Below are positions 5,688 to 13,654 of a stretch of 20,875 bases of DNA, piece after piece (positions within the stretch are counted from its first letter, which is position 1; the number at the start of each line of letters is the position of its first letter). This DNA comes from Saprospiraceae bacterium (GTDB lineage Bacteria; Bacteroidota; Bacteroidia; Chitinophagales; Saprospiraceae): positions 1 to 20,875 of the forward strand of contig JALOMF010000021.1 of assembly GCA_025455635.1 (NCBI GenBank), given 5' to 3'. The position numbers were made by a program, and so were the translations under genes. A model generated the notes under the pieces. It did not search any database. It was not told the origin of the DNA and worked only from the letters and a program-made list of their open reading frames with translations.

Positions 5688-7475
5688 GTGAGCTTCCGCA
5701 GTTTTTTTCTCAGCAAAAACTCCTTGCTCAAGGTTCAGCGCATCACCGACAACTTGGTGTTTGGCGTTGCTATACTCGGGTTTTTCTTGATTTTCGCCGA
5801 TGTAGGTAATTTTCACTCCGTTGGCGAATCAGCCATTGATACGGCCTACCGGGCTACGTTGGTCTTCTTTTTCTTGCTGCTGTGCCTGCGGGCGTACCTG
5901 AATTTTTTCCTGCTCAAGCGAAAACGGGAGAAGTGGATAGTAGTCTTGGAGCTGGTTTTTTTGGCGGTCTTGTTGCTGTCGCAATGCAACACAGGGCTGT
6001 TCGAGTCGTTGGCTTCGAGGGAGTTCCTGCAGTTGGCCATCTTCGTCATTTTCGTCGTTGAAATATCCACCCGTAGCCTCCAGATTGAGCAAATCAAGGT
6101 CAACCCTGCACTGCTTTTCATATTCAGCTTTCTCATACTCATCATCATTGGTGCGTTCGCACTGATGCTCCCAATCTCTACCACATCGGGCAGCTTTCCC
6201 TTCATTGATGCGATTTTCACGAGTACGAGCGCCGTGTGTGTGACGGGGCTTGGCGTTGTGGACACGGGCACGTATTTCACCCGGTTCGGGCAAAATGTGA
6301 TATTGGTGCTGGTATCCCTCGGTGGCGTAGGCGTGATGACCTTCACGAGCTTTTTTGGCCTGTTCTTCAAGGGAGAGTCTTCGTTCAAGAATCAATTGAT
6401 TTACAAAGACTTCACCGGGGCCGATGAGCTGAAAAACGTGTTTTCCACGATTGTGAAAATCGTATCGTTCACCATCGGCGTTGAGTTGGTTGGCAGTGTT
6501 CTACTGTTTTGCACGCTATCGTCAGTTGACTTCAACGAAGACTTGGGTGAGCAGTTTTATTTTGCATTTTTCCACTCCGTTTCAGCTTTCAACAACGCTG
6601 GCTTCCAATTGAGGTCAATGGGGCTTTATGACCCTATCTTGAGGGAGAACCATGTTTTTCATACCATCACTGCATTCCTCATCATCTTCGGTGGCTTGGG
6701 CTTTTTCATCTCGTTCAACATCGTTGACTATTTCCGAGAACGCCTGCTTACCCGCCTGCGGCAATGGTTCCTAGGTGCCCCCTACAAGCATGTGCCTTGG
6801 TTCATCAACTTCAATTCCCGTATCGTACTGCGCACCACTGCGATACTTTTGATAGTGGGCACGGTACTGTTCTACATCACCGAGTACGATGCTTCGCTGA
6901 AGGAGCATGGCGGCGTGGGCAAGTGGTTTGTGGCATTTTTCCTCAGCGTGACCCCCCGCACGGCAGGTTTCAACAATATCGACATGGCCACCCTCACCCG
7001 GGAAGGCATGATGATTACCCTGCTTTTCATGTGGATAGGCGCATCGCCGGGTTCGACGGGCGGCGGTATCAAGACCTCGACCTTTGCCGTGGCCACGATG
7101 GGCATTTTCAATATTGCACGGGGCCGGGACCACATCGAGTTCGCACGGCGTGAAATCGCCAACGAGTCGCTGCTGCGGGCGTTCATCGTCATTTCGCTTT
7201 CGCTCATAACGCTGGGCTTTTCCACCTTGATGGTCGGGTATTTCAATCCTGAAATCAGTTTGGACAAAGTGGTTTTCGAGTGTTTCTCAGCATTTGGCAC
7301 GGTGGGGCTTTCGCTGGGCATTACCGCGCAACTGACCACGGCTAGCAAGGCTATTATTTCGCTGACCATGTTTATTGGTCGGGTTGGTGCCTACACGATG
7401 CTGCTTTCCGTGCTGAAAAAAGCTATAGACACCAAGCACTACCGCTACCCGGTCGAAAACGTGATTATTACTTAA
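5688..7475 (+). CDS. ktrB: Potassium uptake membrane subunit (TrkH/KtrB family)
   Basis: A 595-residue membrane protein of the TrkH/KtrB/Trk superfamily, forming the potassium pathway. The four pore-loop repeats are all visible: TSTSAVCVTGLGVVDTG (178-194), HSVSAFNNAGFQL (296-308), SVTPRTAGFNN (420-430) and CFSAFGTVGLSLG (532-544). Each has a central glycine at the place of the selectivity filter. GASPGSTGGGIKTSTF (451-466) is the family's well-known loop. Residues 20-135 add about four hydrophobic segments ahead of the core, an extension common in Bacteroidota homologues. The start is GTG at 5688; no in-frame ATG gives a longer uninterrupted ORF, and a TAA stands two codons upstream. The regulatory subunit follows after 129 bp. 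TrkH versus KtrB naming is by overall form and not firm. Confidence 0.92.
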   Translation: MSFRSFFLSKNSLLKVQRITDNLVFGVAILGFFLIFADVGNFHSVGESAIDTAYRATLVFFFLLLCLRAYLNFFLLKRKREKWIVVLELVFLAVLLLSQCNTGLFESLASREFLQLAIFVIFVVEISTRSLQIEQIKVNPALLFIFSFLILIIIGAFALMLPISTTSGSFPFIDAIFTSTSAVCVTGLGVVDTGTYFTRFGQNVILVLVSLGGVGVMTFTSFFGLFFKGESSFKNQLIYKDFTGADELKNVFSTIVKIVSFTIGVELVGSVLLFCTLSSVDFNEDLGEQFYFAFFHSVSAFNNAGFQLRSMGLYDPILRENHVFHTITAFLIIFGGLGFFISFNIVDYFRERLLTRLRQWFLGAPYKHVPWFINFNSRIVLRTTAILLIVGTVLFYITEYDASLKEHGGVGKWFVAFFLSVTPRTAGFNNIDMATLTREGMMITLLFMWIGASPGSTGGGIKTSTFAVATMGIFNIARGRDHIEFARREIANESLLRAFIVISLSLITLGFSTLMVGYFNPEISLDKVVFECFSAFGTVGLSLGITAQLTTASKAIISLTMFIGRVGAYTMLLSVLKKAIDTKHYRYPVENVIIT

Positions 7476-7477
7476 AT

Positions 7478-7603
7478 GGATGATTGTTTAATTGCTGAAT
7501 TGTTTGATTGTTGACCATATAGGTCAATCGTAATTTACGGTGCTGAAATAAAACAGCAAAGCCTCAAACAATTCTAACAATAAAACAATCCAATAATCAT
7601 TAC
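7478..7603. repeat. ktrB-ktrA intergenic inverted word repeat with inner hairpins
   Basis: The left arm (about 7481-7513) is made of ATTGTTT, AATTGCTG and AATTGTTTGATTG words. The right arm (7565-7601) carries the complement (CAAACAATT, CTAACAAT, AAAACAATCC). Folded together they form a long A/T-rich stem. Inside lie TTGACC-ATATA-GGTCAA (7511-7527, a perfect 6-bp stem) and TGCTG...CAGCA (7541-7558). The left arm begins 5 bases after the ktrB stop and the right arm ends 3 bases before the ktrA ATG, so the element fills the whole gap. It may act on the mRNA between the two genes. Confidence 0.6.
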
Positions 7604-7604
7604 C

Positions 7605-8288
7605 ATGAAATTCATCATCATTGGCCTAGGCAATTTTGGGGCATCGCTCGCCATCAAGCTCACCGAAATGGGCCACGAAGTCATCGGCGTGGATAAGCGG
7701 GTAGAGAAAATAGACGCCGTGAAGGAGCGCCTCACCTTCACCGTGGCCCTCGACTCCACCAACCCGGAGGCCATCAAGAACCTGCCCGTGGAGCAGTCCG
7801 ACGTGGTCATCGTGGCCATCGGCGAGGACGAGGGCAGTTCCATCCTCACCACTGCCCTGATGAAGCAGCACAACCCCAAGCGCCTCATCGGGCGTGCCAT
7901 CACCGTGCTGCACCACAGTGTGTTGGAAGCAATGGGCGTGGACGAAATCATCCACCCCGAAGAAGAGGCCGCTTACCGCCTTGCGAAGCGACTAGAACTG
8001 CACCAAATCATAGATTCCTTTGAGATTTCAGAGAAATACTCCATCTACGAGATCAACCTGCCGGGCGACCTCATTGGCAAGACCGTGGCCGAAACGGAGT
8101 TCCGCCAGCGCTACAACATGAACATCATCACCATTATTCGCAAGAAAAAACGCAAGAACATCCTCGGCGTGACCCGTGAAGTAAAGGACGCCATCGGCGT
8201 CGTCACACCCGAAACCATTTTGCAGGAAGGCGATTTGTTAGTTGTTTTCGCAAGAAAAGAGGACTTGGATACCTTCCTGAACGGCTAG
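7605..8288 (+). CDS. ktrA: Potassium uptake regulatory subunit (TrkA/KtrA, RCK domains)
   Basis: A 227-residue cytoplasmic regulator that forms a ring under the TrkH/KtrB channel and gates it on binding nucleotide (NAD(H), ATP/ADP) or cyclic di-AMP. Residues 1-135 are the RCK_N Rossmann domain: MKFIIIGLGNFGASLA with the GxGxxG loop at 7-12, and VIGVDKR with Asp30 at the end of beta-2, which contacts the ribose. Residues 136-227 are the RCK_C domain, with SIYEINLPGDLIGKTVAE and ETILQEGDLLVVFARKEDL. One RCK_N plus one RCK_C is the single-unit KtrA form, in contrast to the doubled E. coli TrkA. It is in one transcription unit with ktrB. Confidence 0.94.
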   Translation: MKFIIIGLGNFGASLAIKLTEMGHEVIGVDKRVEKIDAVKERLTFTVALDSTNPEAIKNLPVEQSDVVIVAIGEDEGSSILTTALMKQHNPKRLIGRAITVLHHSVLEAMGVDEIIHPEEEAAYRLAKRLELHQIIDSFEISEKYSIYEINLPGDLIGKTVAETEFRQRYNMNIITIIRKKKRKNILGVTREVKDAIGVVTPETILQEGDLLVVFARKEDLDTFLNG

Positions 8289-8310
8289 GCATCCCGGTCG
8301 CCAACAGCTA

Positions 8311-8324
8311 CTGCCATTGGGCAG
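8311..8324. terminator. Weak hairpin between convergent ktrA and pepP
   Basis: CTGCC-ATTG-GGCAG is a perfect 5-bp stem with a 4-nt loop in the 38-bp gap between convergent genes. No run of T follows on either strand, so terminator function is only a possibility. Confidence 0.3.
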
Positions 8325-8326
8325 CC

Positions 8327-9712
8327 TCAGCCCCGTAGCTGTTCGATTTCCTCCACGGTCTTCGGCACCGGGCGGCCAAGCACTTGGTGGCCGCTCTCCG
8401 TCACCAGCACATTGTCCTCGATGCGTATGCCGCCGAACGAGCGCCAGTCCTTCAGCGCCCCGTAATTGATAAAATCCTTGAATTTTCCCTCCGCCTCCCA
8501 CTGGTCCATCAGTTCTGGGATGAAATACAGGCCCGGCTCCACCGTCAGCACAAAGCCCGGCTCCAGTGCCCGGCCCAAGCGAAGGTATGCCGTGCCGAAC
8601 TGGGCGCTGCGCTGCACCTCGTCGGAATAGCCCACGTAGTTTTCGCCCAAATCCTCCATGTCGTGCACGTCCAGCCCAATCATGTGGCCGAGGCCATGCG
8701 GGAAGAAGAGCGCATGGGCGCCCTGCGCCACGGCCTCGTCGAGGTCGCCCTTCATCAGTCCGAGCGATTTCAGCCCCTCGGCCATGCGGCGGGCGGCGGC
8801 GAGGTGTACTTCCTTGTAGGTCAGCCCTGGCCGCAGCGAGGCGATGGCGCTCACCTCGGCATCCAGCACGATATTGTAAACGTCTTTTTGCTGCTGGGTA
8901 AAACGCTTGTCCACTGGACAGGTGCGGGTCAAGTCGCCAGCGTAGTGCAGGTGCGTCTCTGCGCCGTGGTCGCCGAGCAGCAGTTGGCCGCTCCGCAATG
9001 TATTGTAGTGGTGATGATTGTGCAGCACCTGCCCGTTCACGGTCATGATGATGCCGTAGGCCAGCGCACCACCCATTCCCGTGGCGATTCCAGCGGCGAT
9101 TCCAGCCAGTTCCGCCTCTTTTTTGCCAGCGGCGGCGGCCTTTATCACGGCCACGTGCATGGCTCCACTGATGTCCACGGCCCGCTCCATTTCCGCTACT
9201 TCCTCCGCCGATTTGTGCGAACGCTGCGCAACGATGGCCCTAATCAGGGCTTCCGAGGCGTTTTCTTTCAGCTTCGCAACGGGCTGGCCGAGCATTTCCG
9301 AAAGGGCAATCATATTGTCGTGGCGATACGGCGGCGTGAAGTGAACCGTGCGGCCTTGCTCCACCGCTTTATTTACAAAACCAGCCAAGTCTTTGAACGG
9401 CAACGTTCTGTGCACGCCCACCCGGCTTGCTTGCTCCGCAATAGTGGGGAGCGGGCCCGTCCACACGATGTCCTCCATCGTCAGCTCGTCGCCGAAGACG
9501 ATGTCCTCCCCGGTGTCCAAGTCCAGCACGGCAGCGAGGTTGGGCTGGTCGAGGCCGAAGAAGTAGAGGAAGTTAGAGTCTTGCCGGAAGTGGTAGGTAT
9601 TGGCCCGGTAGTTCATCGGTGCCTCGTTGTTGCCGAGGATGAGGATGAGGCCGGAGGCTACCTCCTTGCGGAGGCGGCTGCGGCGGGTGGAGTAGGTATT
9701 TTCTGAAAACAT
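8327..9712 (-). CDS. pepP: Xaa-Pro aminopeptidase (PepP-type, family M24B)
   Basis: A cytoplasmic metallopeptidase that removes an N-terminal residue ahead of proline. The 461 residues contain an N-terminal AMP_N domain (LILILGNNEAP, RQDSNFLYFFGLDQP; 20-150) and a C-terminal pita-bread catalytic domain. The five metal ligands are in place: Asp248 (LLGDHGAE), Asp260 (AGDLTRT), His343 (HGLGHMIGLDVHD), Glu392 (TVEPGLYF) and Glu432 (GGIRIEDNVLV). The ATG at 9712 is 2 bases after the stop of the upstream propeller gene, so it is the last gene of a four-gene unit that begins with an exported M1 peptidase. The spacing between the last ligands is longer than in E. coli PepP, as is common in bacterial homologues of this size. 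Peptides cut outside by M1 could be finished inside by this enzyme; that link is inference. Confidence 0.93.
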   Translation of the reverse strand: MFSENTYSTRRSRLRKEVASGLILILGNNEAPMNYRANTYHFRQDSNFLYFFGLDQPNLAAVLDLDTGEDIVFGDELTMEDIVWTGPLPTIAEQASRVGVHRTLPFKDLAGFVNKAVEQGRTVHFTPPYRHDNMIALSEMLGQPVAKLKENASEALIRAIVAQRSHKSAEEVAEMERAVDISGAMHVAVIKAAAAGKKEAELAGIAAGIATGMGGALAYGIIMTVNGQVLHNHHHYNTLRSGQLLLGDHGAETHLHYAGDLTRTCPVDKRFTQQQKDVYNIVLDAEVSAIASLRPGLTYKEVHLAAARRMAEGLKSLGLMKGDLDEAVAQGAHALFFPHGLGHMIGLDVHDMEDLGENYVGYSDEVQRSAQFGTAYLRLGRALEPGFVLTVEPGLYFIPELMDQWEAEGKFKDFINYGALKDWRSFGGIRIEDNVLVTESGHQVLGRPVPKTVEEIEQLRG

Positions 9713-9714
9713 GG

Positions 9715-10641
9715 TTACTGAATTTTATAGCTGACAAACGCTACCTGCTTGCTATCCGGCGACCAGGACGGCACGTTGAAGCTGCCCTGTCCGCCGAAAA
9801 AAACCTCGGTCAAGTCCTTCACTTCGCCTGTTTCGATGTTCATCAGGCGCAGCTTTACGTCTTTCCCGAACGGGTGTTGCCCCTTTTGGTCGTCCAAGTA
9901 GCTGATGTAGGCCAGCCACTTTCCGTCGGGGGATGGGTGCGCAAACCAGTTGTCATAGCTATCGGAGGTGAGTTGGGTTTGCGCGGAACCATCGGCATTC
10001 ATTCGCCAGATTTGCATCCGGCCTGTTCGGTGCGAGTTGAAGTAGATGTGCCTACCATCGGGCGAATATTCTGGCCCGTCGTCGAGGCCGGGCGAATCTG
10101 TCAGGCGCTTCTCGAAGCCGCCTTGGATGGAAATGGCGTACACGTCCCACTGGTCGTTGCGCCCGGCGCAATAAACGAGCGTCTGGCCATCGGGTGAGAT
10201 GCCATGCCAGTAGCTGGGCCAATTCTCGGTGACGAGGATGGGCTTTCCGCCCGTGGCAGGCAGCTTGAAGATGCGGGAATTGGCACCTGTGCCTACCCGC
10301 TCGTCGTTGTGGCTGATAATCAAAGTGTTGCCATCGAAGCTGTAGCCGTGGTCGTTGTTGCAGGCATTGGCGAAGCCCGTGTTCAGGCGTCGGAGCTTGG
10401 GCTTGTCGAACGGCAACTTGTAGAGTTTGCCCGCCTTATTGACCAAAAGCGACCTGCCACTGCGAGACCAGTTTGGTGCTTCGAGGTGTTCGCCGTAGGG
10501 CGCCACGTCTGCGAGCACCACCGTGCGCTGCCCCGTGAGGATGTCAACCACCTCCACTTGCGCCGTCACATGCTGCGAAACCTGTGCGGTAGCCAATGTG
10601 CTGCCGAGCAGCCCTGTTATGGCAAGGATACCGTTTTTCAT
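9715..10641 (-). CDS. Secreted TolB-like PD40 beta-propeller protein
   Basis: A 308-residue protein with a signal peptide (MKNGILAITGLLGSTLATAQ) followed by six PD40/WD40-like blades. Each is marked by a WS-x-SG or SPDG turn: NWSRSGRSLLV, YSFDGNTLII, GISPDGQTLVYCAG, YSPDGRHIYFNSHR, PSPDGKWLAYIS and SWSPDSKQVAFVS. It resembles the propeller part of TolB and of dipeptidyl-peptidase-like proteins but lacks a hydrolase domain, so a binding role in the periplasm is likely. Its ATG overlaps the stop of the Dabb gene by 4 bases and its stop is 2 bases before pepP, so the three are translated in close coupling. Ligand unknown. Confidence 0.85.
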   Translation of the reverse strand: MKNGILAITGLLGSTLATAQVSQHVTAQVEVVDILTGQRTVVLADVAPYGEHLEAPNWSRSGRSLLVNKAGKLYKLPFDKPKLRRLNTGFANACNNDHGYSFDGNTLIISHNDERVGTGANSRIFKLPATGGKPILVTENWPSYWHGISPDGQTLVYCAGRNDQWDVYAISIQGGFEKRLTDSPGLDDGPEYSPDGRHIYFNSHRTGRMQIWRMNADGSAQTQLTSDSYDNWFAHPSPDGKWLAYISYLDDQKGQHPFGKDVKLRLMNIETGEVKDLTEVFFGGQGSFNVPSWSPDSKQVAFVSYKIQ

Positions 10642-11057
10642 AGCGGAACATCAACAGCGTCATAAACCACCACCTTGTTCCACAAGTGCTTGTAGTTGTC
10701 AACGAAGGCCGTGTGTATGGGATGCACTTGGTAGGCATCTTGGGCTGCCCTGTCCTTGAGGGTGTTGAGCCAAGAAATGGAATAGCTGCCATCAATCACA
10801 TCCCTGCTCGTACCGGCTGGTATGCCGATGTGCCAGCTTTTTATCTCCTTGATTTTGGTGAGGGTCTTGAGGCCCTCCACGAGCTTGTCCCGGTCGGCGG
10901 TGCTGTCGGGGTTTTTCAGCCAAAAATAGACTTGGTGTACAAAGACGCTTTTCATTGCCTTGGGTTTTGATTCGACCGAGCTGACAGTGGCCAATGGAAG
11001 GCTGGCCGCTGCCGCTGCTGCGGTTTTGACGAAATTCCTACGTGATTCGTTTTTCAT
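10638..11057 (-). CDS. Tat-exported Dabb-domain (stress-responsive A/B barrel) protein
   Basis: A 139-residue protein from the ATG at 11057; a longer in-frame reading to 11132 runs into the M1 gene and is rejected because the Tat signal begins here. KNESRRNFVKTAAAAAASLP has the twin-arginine motif S-R-R-x-F-V-K and an alanine-rich hydrophobic stretch. The rest is one Dabb domain (dimeric alpha/beta barrel): VFVHQVYFWLKNPDSTADRD, IKSWHIGIPAGTSRDV, SYSISWLNTLKDRAAQDAY, then VHPIHTAFV and VVVYDA. Family members bind small or aromatic ligands or act as small-molecule enzymes; export by Tat suggests it folds, perhaps with a cofactor, before crossing. It is 11 bases downstream of the M1 peptidase gene and overlaps the propeller gene by 4. 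Confidence 0.85.
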   Translation of the reverse strand: MKNESRRNFVKTAAAAAASLPLATVSSVESKPKAMKSVFVHQVYFWLKNPDSTADRDKLVEGLKTLTKIKEIKSWHIGIPAGTSRDVIDGSYSISWLNTLKDRAAQDAYQVHPIHTAFVDNYKHLWNKVVVYDAVDVPL

Positions 11058-11068
11058 TTTTATAAAAA

Positions 11069-13525
11069 TTATTGTTTTACAAATTTTTCGGCAGCTAGGT
11101 AACCTGCGCCGTCGCTGCTGATTTTCACCCAATAAACCCCTTGCGGCAAGGCCGAGACGTCCATCGAATGCTCCAGCAGGTAGCCGTTCAGGTTGCCCTG
11201 TTGCTGGCGGAGCCGCCGGCCGGTCGCATCGAAAAGCTCAACCGTGACGGTAGTTCGTGCTGGCAATACCGCCCTCATTGTCACGCTCTCGACGGCAGGG
11301 TTAGGGTACAGTTCCACTGCTACCGACTGCTCCTTGGCCTGCTCGAAAATACCAGTGGCCAAGGGCAAGGTTCCAGCAGCGAAGGCATAGTCGCCGGGCA
11401 GCAGCGTGTCAATGCGAATGAATCCATTGCCGTCGCCGATATTGAGCGGCACTTTTTTATAGTACGGGTATTGCCCCCAAGCCACACCCGGCCGTGGCCG
11501 CCAGACCAGCGACAGGCTGTCTTCTGGCATATTGGTCAGGTCGTAGTCTAGGTCGGTAGGGTTGGAGCCTTTGTAGTTCAGGGTTACTTTTGCCCTGAAG
11601 CCCGACGGGATGATGCCCCCGTAGCGCCAGTAGTGGTTGCTAGAAATCTGAACGCCCTCGGCTGGGTCGGCGGCACCTAGGTAATGGATGAAGCTGACCA
11701 ATGCAGAATCAGCTGTAACGGTGGTTGCCTGCAAGCTGCTCAGGTCGCAGTGGGCAAGTGCGATGGTGCCCGTATTCTTCACTACTGCGCGGTCTTGAAA
11801 GCGGCCCAAGTTGAGCAGGTTGTTGTCGTTGAGCACTTGCCAGACTGGCTGGAAGGGCACACTGACCACCGCCTCGGTGAACTCGCCGCTGGCCACGAAA
11901 TAGGCGGTGTGCGGCTGCCAGTTTTCATCAAAAAAAGTGATTTCCTGCGGAACATCCGTGTGGAAATGCGGTGCGTGGTGGAGTTTCTGTTGCACAAAAA
12001 GCCTTGCCTCGTAGGCGTTCCCCGAAGGGGAAACGTGCACCGAGTCCAGCTCGAACAGCGAGTAGCCCGGCGAAAATATCCAATCGTTGAAGAACGGGTT
12101 CAAGTCCACGCCCGTGTTGCTGATAAGCTGGTCACGGAACTGCTCGGCGTCCACCGACTCGTATTCGTAAACATCGAGGATAGAGCGCATGCCCTGCTGG
12201 AAGAGCGAGTCGCCGAGGTAGCCCCGAAGGTTGTGCATCATGGCGGCACCTTTTTGGTAGGTGTGCGTGCCATAGGTGTTTTCGTAAGGCAGGCCAGATA
12301 TCGGCAGGTAGTCGCCGTCACGGATATGGGCATTTTTCACCACGAAATAATTATTGTCCTTTACCACTTCCCTGAAATACTCCTTCCCGAAAACGTATTC
12401 TTGGAACAAGTGCGAGCTGTACTCGGCATTGCCCTCTTTTATCCACATGTTTTCGGGGCAACTGAGCGTGGTGATATTGCCCCACCAGTGGTGGCCCAGC
12501 TCGTGTGCCATGAGGCGGTTCATGTCATAGTTCGGCCCACCATCAATGCTGAAATCGGGGTACGCAATGAGCGAGGCGTGTTCCATGGCTCCAGCGGTGG
12601 TCATCACGTAGCCCACTTGGCCCCATTGGTAGGGCCCAAACCACGACTCCATAATATCCACTGCTTCGGGCAGGTACTGAAAAGCGGCCTTCATCTGGGT
12701 AGTATCCCCAGGCTTGCCCACCAGCACCATCGGATAGGTGCCGTAGGCGCCTGTGTGCGGGCGGGTAATGGCCGAATAGGTACTGGTGGCCGTGCCCACG
12801 AGGTAGGTTGGCAGCGGCAAATCCATGCGGTACTGGCGCAGTGCCTGCCCGCCGCCGAGGTCGGTCTCACCGAGGAACTGACCGATGGCGTAGCCCTTTC
12901 GTCCGTTGTTGGAGATGAGGTTGAAGTCGTAGGTGGCCCGCTCCACGAAATTGTCGAAGCAAGGGTGCCAGCTCCGCCCGAAATTATAGGGATTGCTGGA
13001 AAGGCCGATGCCAAGGTTGTAGGCATAGCCGTTTTCAAAAACAAAACCACCGAAGCCGCTGGGGTCGGCAGTGGGGTGCCCGTGGTAGTACACGATTATC
13101 TCCATCGTGTCGCCGATGTTGACAGCAGCGGGCAGGTGTACGTTCAGCAAAAGCTGGTCGTAGTCGAAAACGAGCGATGCGCCGTTGTGCATCACCGAGT
13201 CCACCGTCAGGTCGAGGAGGTCGAGCGGCAGGAAATCAATGCCGTCCTGCTTGGCGGTGAAGGTGACCTCGCAGGATGCCTTGATGGTTTGGCCCGCAAA
13301 ATCGGTGACATCGAGCGTCACGGCGTAGTTCAGCACATCAATGCTGTCGCTGCGGCCATTGCTGCCGCAGGCGGCCCTGTCGTCGCCTTCGGGGAGCGGT
13401 GGCATTGTTTTATGGTAAAAAAAACAGCCGTTGTGGTCGTGGCCGTGTATTTCGGGCTGCGCCCAAATGGGCGTAACGGCCACTGCGGCAAAAACAAGCA
13501 AGAACAGAAGTCGAAGTGTTGTCAT
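11069..13525 (-). CDS. Secreted M1-family metallopeptidase with T9SS sorting tail
   Basis: An 818-residue exported zinc aminopeptidase-like enzyme. The start is ATG 13525 (MTTLRLLFLLVFAAVAV, signal peptide ending IWAQ); ATG 13534 is three codons earlier and also possible. The long frame running on to 14470 is antisense to the reductase gene and not real. The exopeptidase motif reads GAMEH (312-316, in place of GAMEN), the zinc site is HELGH (341-345) and the third ligand is Glu364 in WIKEGNAEY, exactly 18 residues on. An N-terminal saddle domain precedes it. The end (LYPNPAVESV ... GVYWVKISSDGAGY ... EKFVKQ) is a type A T9SS C-terminal sorting domain, so the enzyme is probably exported across the outer membrane. 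It leads a unit with the Dabb, propeller and Xaa-Pro peptidase genes. Confidence 0.93.
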   Translation of the reverse strand: MTTLRLLFLLVFAAVAVTPIWAQPEIHGHDHNGCFFYHKTMPPLPEGDDRAACGSNGRSDSIDVLNYAVTLDVTDFAGQTIKASCEVTFTAKQDGIDFLPLDLLDLTVDSVMHNGASLVFDYDQLLLNVHLPAAVNIGDTMEIIVYYHGHPTADPSGFGGFVFENGYAYNLGIGLSSNPYNFGRSWHPCFDNFVERATYDFNLISNNGRKGYAIGQFLGETDLGGGQALRQYRMDLPLPTYLVGTATSTYSAITRPHTGAYGTYPMVLVGKPGDTTQMKAAFQYLPEAVDIMESWFGPYQWGQVGYVMTTAGAMEHASLIAYPDFSIDGGPNYDMNRLMAHELGHHWWGNITTLSCPENMWIKEGNAEYSSHLFQEYVFGKEYFREVVKDNNYFVVKNAHIRDGDYLPISGLPYENTYGTHTYQKGAAMMHNLRGYLGDSLFQQGMRSILDVYEYESVDAEQFRDQLISNTGVDLNPFFNDWIFSPGYSLFELDSVHVSPSGNAYEARLFVQQKLHHAPHFHTDVPQEITFFDENWQPHTAYFVASGEFTEAVVSVPFQPVWQVLNDNNLLNLGRFQDRAVVKNTGTIALAHCDLSSLQATTVTADSALVSFIHYLGAADPAEGVQISSNHYWRYGGIIPSGFRAKVTLNYKGSNPTDLDYDLTNMPEDSLSLVWRPRPGVAWGQYPYYKKVPLNIGDGNGFIRIDTLLPGDYAFAAGTLPLATGIFEQAKEQSVAVELYPNPAVESVTMRAVLPARTTVTVELFDATGRRLRQQQGNLNGYLLEHSMDVSALPQGVYWVKISSDGAGYLAAEKFVKQ

Positions 13526-13551
13526 TTTTTGCATTTTTTTAGTAGGACGGC

Positions 13552-13580
13552 CAAAATAGGGAGGCTTGGTGAGGTGACAA
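13552..13580 (-). promoter_or_regulatory. Promoter candidate for the M1 peptidase unit
   Basis: On the minus strand TTG (13580-13578) and TATTTTG (13558-13552) are 19 nt apart. The -7 box has one base less between TA and TTTG than the consensus. It would place transcription start about 10-25 nt before the peptidase ATG. Confidence 0.35.
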
Positions 13581-13594
13581 AATTTTATTGACTT

Positions 13595-13626
13595 TTGCCC
13601 CGTGCCGGGCAATAGGCCGACATTTG
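13595..13626 (+). promoter_or_regulatory. Promoter candidate for ypdA with an operator-like inverted repeat
   Basis: TTG (13595-13597) and GACATTTG (13619-13626, 7 of 8 with TAnnTTTG) are 21 nt apart, upstream of the reductase ATG at 13655. The spacer begins with a perfect inverted repeat, TTGCCC-CGTGCC-GGGCAA (13595-13612), that overlaps the -33 element, a position typical of a repressor operator. It also lies upstream of the divergent peptidase promoter. Confidence 0.4.
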
Positions 13627-13654
13627 CACACTGATTTTCAAAAAAGGATGCACC

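Noticed and set aside
7478..7603. Known K+ or cyclic di-AMP riboswitch (ydaO or M-box type)
   Set aside because: The region is structured but I could not match the conserved cores of these classes, and the arms are stutter repeats seen elsewhere.
8384..9706. 440-codon open frame on the plus strand
   Set aside because: Antisense to pepP, which keeps all five metal ligands. The antisense product is rich in His, Val and Gln with no domain.
11684..13591. 635-codon open frame on the plus strand
   Set aside because: It is antisense to the M1 peptidase, whose zinc motif, signal peptide and sorting tail are clear. The antisense translation has no recognisable domain and reflects GC-rich codon bias.
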